Source of the DNA: an uncultured Eubacteriales bacterium
Lineage (GTDB): Bacteria > Bacillota > Clostridia > Oscillospirales > Oscillospiraceae
DNA: 7,523 nucleotides
Reading direction: 5' to 3'
Assembly (NCBI GenBank): GCA_902475515.1
Contig: CABSAB010000060.1
Coordinates: 1 to 7,523 of the forward strand
The notes under the pieces are model-generated. The model saw nothing but the letters and a program-made list of their open reading frames with translations. It had not been told where the DNA came from and did no database searches. Shown one piece after another: positions 1 through 4,601 of this stretch. The position numbers and the translations under genes are program-made. The stretch's first letter is position 1. Every line of letters begins with the position of its first letter.

Positions 1-1172
1 ACCTTTTTTGATTTCGGTGCCGGGGTGACCTCCATGCCCTCGATCTCCCGGCCGATGAGGGGATTCACCGCGCAGCGCCGGGTGCCGGTGACGGGCCGTT
101 CCGCCATACAGGTGAAACAGCGCAAGCATTTGACAATCTTATCCTCCTGACCTGCGGCCACTTTGTTGGGCAAGAAGGGGTCTGCCAGCAACTCTCTCGC
201 CATGTAGATAATGTCAGCTTTACCCGAGGCGATGATTTCCTCCATCATAGCCGGGTCGTTGATGGCACCGATGGTGGCCACGGGCTTTTTCACATGCTTT
301 TTGATTTCTGCCGCCAGATAGACGTTATTTCCGTGAGGGGCGAACATGGGAAGGTGCGTGTTAAAAAAGCCAAACTGATAGGAACCGGCGGAGACATGAA
401 TCAGGTCCACATAGTCCTCCAGCATTTCGGCGATTTTGCAGCCCTCCTCTAGGTCATATCCGCCCTCGAACAGCTCGCTGCCGCTCATGCGGAACTCAAT
501 GGGGAACCCGGGGCCGACATTCTCCCGGACAGCGGTTAAAATCTCCCGGGCAAACCGGGTGCGGTTTTCGAGACTGCCGCCGTATTCATCATTCCGTTTA
601 TTGAACCAGGGGGACAGAAACTGATTAATGAGCCAGCCGTGGCCTCCGTGGACCATGATCATCTCGTAGCCAGCCCGCTTTGCAAGGGCGGCGGTTTCAC
701 CGTAGGCTTTTACAATATCGGCGATCTGCTCGGTGGAAAGGCCTTTTACGGGCATCCCGTCCGGGCGAACGCCGTTGCTGGGACCCCACTGGCACAGGGC
801 GGCCTTTTTGTCCTTGTCCGTGAGATAGGTACCGGCGTACTGGCCGGAATGGGAAAATTCAATGCTGGGAACAGAACCATGCCGCCGGATGGCATCGGCC
901 ACAAAGGTGTGGGCTGCCAGATTGCCGGGGGTGGTGAGATTCAGATGGAGCATATGGCTGCCGTCAGTGTCCGGGTGGACCACCAACTCAGAAACCGTCA
1001 CCGCCGCCGCGCCGCCCTTGGCCCGCAGTTCATAAAACCCTTGCGTCCGGGGACCGGGAGAACAGTCCGCGGTGATGTCCGTGGCGCCCATGGGGGCGGA
1101 AAACATTCGATGGCAGAAGGTGACGTTTCCCAGCTGAATGGGGGAGAGCAGGTGCGGATATTTTTTGTGCAT
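1..1172 (-). CDS. OYE-type NADH:flavin / enoate reductase-like oxidoreductase (partial, C-terminus beyond window)
   Basis: Probable FMN- and 4Fe-4S-dependent reductase of activated C=C bonds, of the 2,4-dienoyl-CoA reductase / enoate reductase / BaiCD type; cytosolic. I read 390 residues from the ATG at 1172, which has a GAAAGGTG ribosome binding site (1181-1188) eight bases upstream. The N-terminus begins with the family signature LLSPIQLGNVTF (residues 8-19). The OYE active-site segment HGGHGWLINQFLSP lies at 175-188, followed by NDEYGGSLENR at 194-204. The flavin-phosphate region is around IGAIND (301-306) and IIYMARELLADP (321-332). An iron-sulfur cluster motif C-x2-C-x2-C-x11-C uses Cys349, 352, 355 and 367 and leads into CAVNP. 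The frame is still open at base 1, just where an FAD/NAD(P)H domain would begin in full-length (about 640-aa) relatives. The canonical OYE tyrosine is Trp180. It lies 95 bp downstream of the amidohydrolase on the same strand and is probably co-transcribed. Family assignment is firm; the substrate is unknown. Confidence 0.93.
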   Translation of the reverse strand, partial: MHKKYPHLLSPIQLGNVTFCHRMFSAPMGATDITADCSPGPRTQGFYELRAKGGAAAVTVSELVVHPDTDGSHMLHLNLTTPGNLAAHTFVADAIRRHGSVPSIEFSHSGQYAGTYLTDKDKKAALCQWGPSNGVRPDGMPVKGLSTEQIADIVKAYGETAALAKRAGYEMIMVHGGHGWLINQFLSPWFNKRNDEYGGSLENRTRFAREILTAVRENVGPGFPIEFRMSGSELFEGGYDLEEGCKIAEMLEDYVDLIHVSAGSYQFGFFNTHLPMFAPHGNNVYLAAEIKKHVKKPVATIGAINDPAMMEEIIASGKADIIYMARELLADPFLPNKVAAGQEDKIVKCLRCFTCMAERPVTGTRRCAVNPLIGREIEGMEVTPAPKSKK

Positions 1173-1237
1173 AAAATCAACACCTTTCAAGATCACAGCG
1201 TATAGTCTGGTCGGATTTAAGACATTTTTTCGGCGTG

Positions 1238-1254
1238 TGTGCGGAATCCGCACA
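1238..1254. repeat. 17-bp perfect palindrome in amidohydrolase-OYE gap
   Basis: TGTGCGGA, one central base, then TCCGCACA: an exact inverted repeat with 8-bp arms in the 95-bp gap between the amidohydrolase stop and the flavoenzyme start. As RNA it could form a 7-bp stem with a 3-base loop. On the minus strand it is followed by an A-tract, not a T-tract, so it is not a classical terminator for the amidohydrolase. It could be an RNA processing or attenuation hairpin between two operon genes, or a regulator site. No convincing promoter is visible beside it; only a weak TATACG-like hexamer occurs nearer the flavoenzyme. Confidence 0.5.
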
Positions 1255-1267
1255 AGCAGTGCGGCAA

Positions 1268-2512
1268 TTACAGTTCATTGCGAATCACAGTGCCGTAGTG
1301 CATTACCAGCCTGGGAGATGTCAGAGCGTCAAATTGCTCGTCCACGGTTCCTTTTACGGCTACCAGATTTGCCAGCCGGCCCGCTTCGATCAGTCCCTCC
1401 ACGGCGCCCGTTCCCACCACCTGGGCAGCGGCAAGGGTCCCGGCTTTTACTGCGTCCTGAACGGACATTCCGGCCTTTGCCAGTGCCCGCAGCTCCGGCA
1501 CGGGAATTACCGCGTCCTTCCGGAAGTCCCGGCTGTGAATCAAGTCCGTTCCAATGACAACGGTTCCTCCGGCCTTATGGAAGCGGCCGAGATTTTCCAC
1601 CATGGTCTGCCACTGCTTCCGTTTTTCCTCTGGACTCACATGGGGCATCCCCGGCGGCGGACCCATTGGCGCGTCACCAGGTCCACCCGGACCGCCGGGA
1701 CCGCCGGGACCACCCGGACCACCCGGACCACCCGGCAGATCCATGCCCGGAGGCGGCTCCATTTTTTTGTCGGGGTCGCCCACCGTGGTGTCCATGATGA
1801 CACCATGCTCTGCCATCCAGGAGATCATCTCCTGGGGCATGGGGTCACTGGGCGTGTGGGCCAGCTCCCGAACACCGGCTTCCAGCATAAAGTTTGCGCC
1901 TTTGCAATTTCCAATATGGGAGGCCACCCACATACCGTGGGAAGCGGCTCGGTCACAGACTGCCTTTGCCATCTCCGGGCTGAGATGGGGCGTAGTGTCC
2001 ATGGAGCCGTCGTGAATGCCGATCTTAATGCCTGGAAAGCCCAGCTTCAGAGCATCGGTCACGGCCTCGGCGGCTTCCGCCGGGGTGGAGATCAGGTTTC
2101 CCACAGGGTGATTTGGGTTTGGGCCTGCCCCGTAGCCCCCGGCCACATCAATGTATTTTCCCGTGGCAATGACCCGGGCATTTTGGGGCAGCTGATTATT
2201 CTCCCGGATCCACTTTGCATAAGCGTCCTGGGGAAGCTGCGAGAGCATCCCCAACTCCCGGACAGTGGTGACGCCGTTATAGGCCCATGCGCTCACAGCA
2301 TTGTCCAGGAATTCGTCGTCGTTTACCGCCACATGGACATGGGCATCGATGAACCCGGGAAGCAGTGTATAGCCGCTCAGGTCCAGCTCTGTATCTGCCG
2401 GGCCGAGGCCCTTTCCCACGGCCTTGATCTCTCGCCCCTCCACCAGCACATCCAGCTGCTGGTTGTCATGTGCTGCGTCCAACAGCCGCGCGTTTTTGAG
2501 TAAATATGCCAT
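1268..2512 (-). CDS. Metal-dependent amidohydrolase with (Pro-Gly-Gly)n insert
   Basis: A 414-aa amidohydrolase-superfamily enzyme (imidazolonepropionase/dihydroorotase-like TIM barrel), predicted to hydrolyse a C-N or C-O bond in the cytosol. The full metal set is visible: GFIDAHVHV with His58 and His60, GIKIGIH with a potential bridging Lys163, ASHIGN with His199, ELAHTPSD with His219, and GTDLIH with Asp323. Small N- and C-terminal beta-sandwich parts flank the barrel (for example LLPGFID, and GRLANLVAVKG near 378-388). The start at 2512 is chosen because AAGGAGGT lies five bases upstream; extending to 2578 would add 22 residues without a better site and would run through the operator. Oddity: residues 252-290 are a Pro/Gly/Met-rich insert with about seven PGG units between the barrel strand near 240 and the helix near 295. 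It is divergently transcribed from the beta-helix gene and followed by a flavoenzyme gene. No signal peptide. The substrate cannot be assigned. Confidence 0.93.
   Translation of the reverse strand: MAYLLKNARLLDAAHDNQQLDVLVEGREIKAVGKGLGPADTELDLSGYTLLPGFIDAHVHVAVNDDEFLDNAVSAWAYNGVTTVRELGMLSQLPQDAYAKWIRENNQLPQNARVIATGKYIDVAGGYGAGPNPNHPVGNLISTPAEAAEAVTDALKLGFPGIKIGIHDGSMDTTPHLSPEMAKAVCDRAASHGMWVASHIGNCKGANFMLEAGVRELAHTPSDPMPQEMISWMAEHGVIMDTTVGDPDKKMEPPPGMDLPGGPGGPGGPGGPGGPGGPGDAPMGPPPGMPHVSPEEKRKQWQTMVENLGRFHKAGGTVVIGTDLIHSRDFRKDAVIPVPELRALAKAGMSVQDAVKAGTLAAAQVVGTGAVEGLIEAGRLANLVAVKGTVDEQFDALTSPRLVMHYGTVIRNEL
1676..1735 (-). repeat. 9-bp tandem repeat encoding (Pro-Gly-Gly)n
   Basis: About seven 9-bp units inside the amidohydrolase gene. 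In the coding direction they are mostly of two variants, CCGGGTGGT and CCCGGCGGT. They encode residues 260-279, a collagen-like Pro-Gly-Gly run. Variants occur in blocks of identical neighbouring units, which suggests expansion by slippage. Any gain or loss of units keeps the reading frame. Confidence 0.9.
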
Positions 2513-2517
2513 AATGG

Positions 2518-2525
2518 ACCTCCTT
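2518..2525 (-). promoter_or_regulatory. Ribosome binding site of amidohydrolase
   Basis: AAGGAGGT in the coding direction, five bases before the ATG at 2512. It is a near-perfect Shine-Dalgarno sequence and decides the start over the in-frame upstream candidate at 2578. Confidence 0.9.
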
Positions 2526-2542
2526 GTTGTAATGATACTAAG

Positions 2543-2548
2543 GTTATA
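2543..2548 (-). promoter_or_regulatory. Candidate -10 element for amidohydrolase operon
   Basis: TATAAC on the minus strand, about 30 bp before the amidohydrolase ATG and abutting the left edge of the large inverted repeat. The best -35-like sequence, TTCCAA, is 20 bases upstream at 2569-2574, in the centre of the inverted repeat; the spacer is longer than ideal. A factor-dependent promoter would fit, but this is a pattern match only. Confidence 0.3.
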
Positions 2549-2549
2549 T

Positions 2550-2592
2550 GCAATTTCCGTGCCATAGGTTGGAAGCATGGCACGAATATTGC
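2550..2592. promoter_or_regulatory. Probable operator: 43-bp inverted repeat between divergent genes
   Basis: The core is CGTGCCAT (2558-2565), an 11-base spacer, then ATGGCACG (2577-2584), which is an exact inverted repeat. Symmetry continues outward: GCAAT (2550-2554) matches ATTGC (2588-2592), with three bases between inner and outer arms on both sides. Overall 14 of 16 positions per arm are complementary. It sits in the middle of the 119-bp region between two divergent genes and is centred at 2571. Half-sites about 19 bp apart put both on one face of DNA, typical of a dimeric or tetrameric transcription factor. The 11-base spacing resembles LysR-type sites, but no regulator gene is in the window, so the family is open. 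Confidence 0.65.
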
Positions 2593-2595
2593 AAG

Positions 2596-2601
2596 TATAT
2601 A
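2596..2601 (+). promoter_or_regulatory. Candidate -10 element for beta-helix gene
   Basis: TATATA, 30 bases before the ATG at 2632 and just right of the inverted repeat. No good -35 lies at 17 bp; TTGGAA at 2569-2574 is 21 bases away, in the centre of the repeat. A promoter needing an activator is possible. Weak evidence. Confidence 0.3.
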
Positions 2602-2631
2602 GGCAGCTTGAAAAAGAAATGAGGTAATCAG

Positions 2632-4521
2632 ATGGACATTCAAACCAAGGTAACGATTGACGAAAACAAGACCCTGGATATGCTCACCATAGGCCCTATG
2701 GGAAAGCTCCTGCCGCCGGAGGGAAAGCTGCTTACCATGACTGTGGACGGCGTTCAGACGGACCCTCTGCCCGGAGAATATTCCGGTGACATTCGTCTGA
2801 CCGTCACAGATTTTATCCCGGCCCCCATCGAGGGGATGCACGCAAAGCCCACAGATCCGCCTACGGAATACCGAACGGCCCTTTTGCTGGGGAAGGATGG
2901 CGTGGAGCAAAACGCCGCAAAGGAAGCCTATGTGGGCGGTAAGGTGGACGGCATGGCCGTCACTGGCGGTTCCATTATATCAAAAGGTGAGGCATTCAAC
3001 AATGTGATTCTCACTGGAGGAACATACATCGTCCGAAATTTGAACATCAAAAACACCGGCCACAGCCCCGACGATGGCAAGGGCCTGGGTGCGGCCATCC
3101 TGGCCGGAAACGACAGCGAGAGTGTGTTCGAAAATCTGACAGTCAAAAATCAGGGCATCCGAAATGACGCCATGGTCACCGGCGGCACCGCCAAAGTCAC
3201 GGTGAAAAACTCCCATATCGAATGCGTGGGCGGTACTCCGGAGCAGATCCAGGCGGTCCACAAGGTCCGCCCCGGCAAGGCCTGTATGACCTACGTCTCC
3301 GGCGGTTGGGGCACCACCCGGACCATCAATGTGCAGAATGATTCCTCTGTGTCCTTTGAAAACTGCACCATCAAGTCCGACAGCTGGGGCGTCCTGTCCA
3401 CAGACAACATCGCCTCCCCCAAGGAATGGCGGCCCGTAAAGACCCGTATCTATGCCAAGGACTGTGATGTGGAGATCACCGGGCGGCACGGCTATGGTTC
3501 CTACTCCATCGGCGACTGCACCAATATCTTTGACCATACCCGGATGTACGCCCCCGATGTGGCCTACAAGGTGGCAAACGAGCTGGCGGGCGGCGAGTTC
3601 ATCAATCAGTCCGAGATCATCGGCGGACGCTTCGGCGTTATGTGGCAGAGCAATCAGGGCGGCAAGCTGGTGGTGAAGGATTCCACCATTAAGTCCGGAC
3701 GCAGCACCTTTATCGCCCGGAGCTGTTTCCCAAATATCTACTGTGAAAACGCCACGTTGGAGACCGGAAACCGGGTGATTCTCCAGATGTTCGATTCCGA
3801 TGACCCTGGTTTCGGAAAATCCGAGGTGGAAGTGGATACGGAAGTGCCTGTGAAGGACCCGGAGCATGATGTGACCAAGGCAAACTATCATGAAGTGAGC
3901 ATCTGGGGCTTTACCCAGGAGGCATGGTGTACAGATCTTCAGGCGACCTTCAAGGATATGACGATCTACGGTGACTTCTACAACGGCACTACCAATGCCA
4001 AGAAGCCTATGATGATGCCGCCTCCGGCGGCTCCCGGCGGTGACAAGGGCGATAAGCCTGCCGGTGGGCCTCCCGCAGGCGGACCCGGTGGCCCTGGCGG
4101 CGCACCCGGCGGCGCGCCTGCGGGAATGCCTCCCATGAATATGAAGAACTACCCCATCAACCTGGTGCTGACCCTGGACAACGTAAAGCTGGAGGGCGTT
4201 ATTTCCGCCTCCCGGGCACAGCACTCCGTGAAGAAGATCTCCGGCTCCAACCGGAAGGAGATCTATCAGGTTTACGATACGCCCAGCCCGGTGGTGAACA
4301 ACGGTGTCATCGTGACGCTGAAAAACGGCACCGAATGGACCCTCATCGGTCACAACTACCTGTCGGCCCTCCATGTGGACGAGACCTCCGTCATCAAGAC
4401 CCCAGACGGCTGTGATGTGGAGCTGACCGTAAACGGGAAAGAGGTCCCCTATGCCCCCGGCGACTATGAGGGAGATATCTTTATTCGGGCCAAGCAGCTG
4501 CCCACGCCTGCCATGTTCTGA
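2632..4521 (+). CDS. Putative cytosolic right-handed beta-helix protein with Pro/Gly/Met-rich insert
   Basis: A 629-aa protein I do not recognise as any characterised enzyme. Residues about 120-525 show the look of a right-handed parallel beta-helix (pectate-lyase-like fold). Short strands recur with the pattern [N/D]-x-polar-[V/I/L], as in ENLTV (167), KNSHI (192), ENCTI (243), KDCDV (276), KDSTI (349), ENATL (372), KDMTI (441) and DNVKL (516). Residues 459-504 form a low-complexity Met/Pro/Gly/Ala tract interrupting the helix between two rungs. The N-terminal region (P29-I54) and C-terminal region (P591-I616) share an ungapped motif TV[D/N]G-x6-PG[E/D]Y-x-GDI. The N-terminus MDIQTKVTIDENK is not a signal peptide and there is no membrane segment or cell-wall anchor, so it should be cytosolic, unlike most beta-helix polysaccharide lyases. 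The start is supported by GAGGT six bases upstream. It is divergent from the amidohydrolase and convergent with the downstream flavoenzyme. It could be an isomerase/lyase, a scaffold or a binding protein; function unknown. Confidence 0.9.
   Translation: MDIQTKVTIDENKTLDMLTIGPMGKLLPPEGKLLTMTVDGVQTDPLPGEYSGDIRLTVTDFIPAPIEGMHAKPTDPPTEYRTALLLGKDGVEQNAAKEAYVGGKVDGMAVTGGSIISKGEAFNNVILTGGTYIVRNLNIKNTGHSPDDGKGLGAAILAGNDSESVFENLTVKNQGIRNDAMVTGGTAKVTVKNSHIECVGGTPEQIQAVHKVRPGKACMTYVSGGWGTTRTINVQNDSSVSFENCTIKSDSWGVLSTDNIASPKEWRPVKTRIYAKDCDVEITGRHGYGSYSIGDCTNIFDHTRMYAPDVAYKVANELAGGEFINQSEIIGGRFGVMWQSNQGGKLVVKDSTIKSGRSTFIARSCFPNIYCENATLETGNRVILQMFDSDDPGFGKSEVEVDTEVPVKDPEHDVTKANYHEVSIWGFTQEAWCTDLQATFKDMTIYGDFYNGTTNAKKPMMMPPPAAPGGDKGDKPAGGPPAGGPGGPGGAPGGAPAGMPPMNMKNYPINLVLTLDNVKLEGVISASRAQHSVKKISGSNRKEIYQVYDTPSPVVNNGVIVTLKNGTEWTLIGHNYLSALHVDETSVIKTPDGCDVELTVNGKEVPYAPGDYEGDIFIRAKQLPTPAMF
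4009..4134 (+). repeat. Low-complexity tract encoding Met/Pro/Gly/Ala-rich insert
   Basis: Encodes residues 460-501 of the beta-helix protein. It begins MMMPPP, continues with PGG, AGG and GGP repeats, and includes a short charged patch DKGDK. It is compositionally like the insert in the divergent amidohydrolase, which also opens with KKM and PPP and closes with GMP. DNA repetition is imperfect, unlike the 9-bp repeats in the amidohydrolase. Confidence 0.8.
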
Positions 4522-4532
4522 TTTTGATAGGT

Positions 4533-4577
4533 ATAGCAAGGCCCCCACTGGTACTGTACCGGCGGGGGCTTTGCTAT
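4533..4577. terminator. Bidirectional hairpin between convergent genes
   Basis: ATAGCAAGGCCCCC (4533-4546) pairs with GGGGGCTTTGCTAT (4564-4577), a 14-bp stem with a single G-T wobble. The loop itself contains a small inverted repeat, GGTA-CTG-TACC. It starts 11 bases after the stop of the beta-helix gene and lies 24 bases beyond the stop of the oppositely oriented flavoenzyme gene, the expected place for a shared terminator. Neither side carries a clear T-tract, so it may work as a transcript-stabilising or road-block hairpin instead of a classical intrinsic terminator. Confidence 0.7.
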
Positions 4578-4601
4578 ATAGGAAGGAGTCGAAAAAGCAA
4601 T

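Noticed and set aside
639..1205. 188-codon open frame on the plus strand
   Set aside because: Antisense to the OYE-type flavoenzyme at the left edge, whose motifs run through the whole stretch on the other strand.
1676..1735. Tandem repeat considered as CRISPR or true collagen
   Set aside because: Units are 9 bp without spacers, so not CRISPR; it is in frame within an enzyme. The run is short and PGG-rich, so a stable collagen triple helix is doubtful.
1235..2503. 422-codon open frame on the plus strand
   Set aside because: Antisense to the amidohydrolase, no ribosome binding site, Cys/His-rich composition typical of a shadow frame in GC-rich DNA, and the opposite strand has a complete catalytic motif set.
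2513..2578. In-frame N-terminal extension of the amidohydrolase
   Set aside because: Would place the coding start inside the operator-like repeat; a near-perfect Shine-Dalgarno sequence sits just before the ATG at 2512, and MAYLLKNARLLD is a typical amidohydrolase N-terminus.
2619..2627. Mini-frame ATG-AGG-TAA just before the beta-helix start
   Set aside because: Two codons overlapping the Shine-Dalgarno sequence; a chance product of GAGGTAA next to an A-rich run.
2980..4548. 522-codon open frame on the minus strand
   Set aside because: Antisense to the beta-helix gene; it runs through the intergenic hairpin and has no recognisable motif or ribosome binding site.
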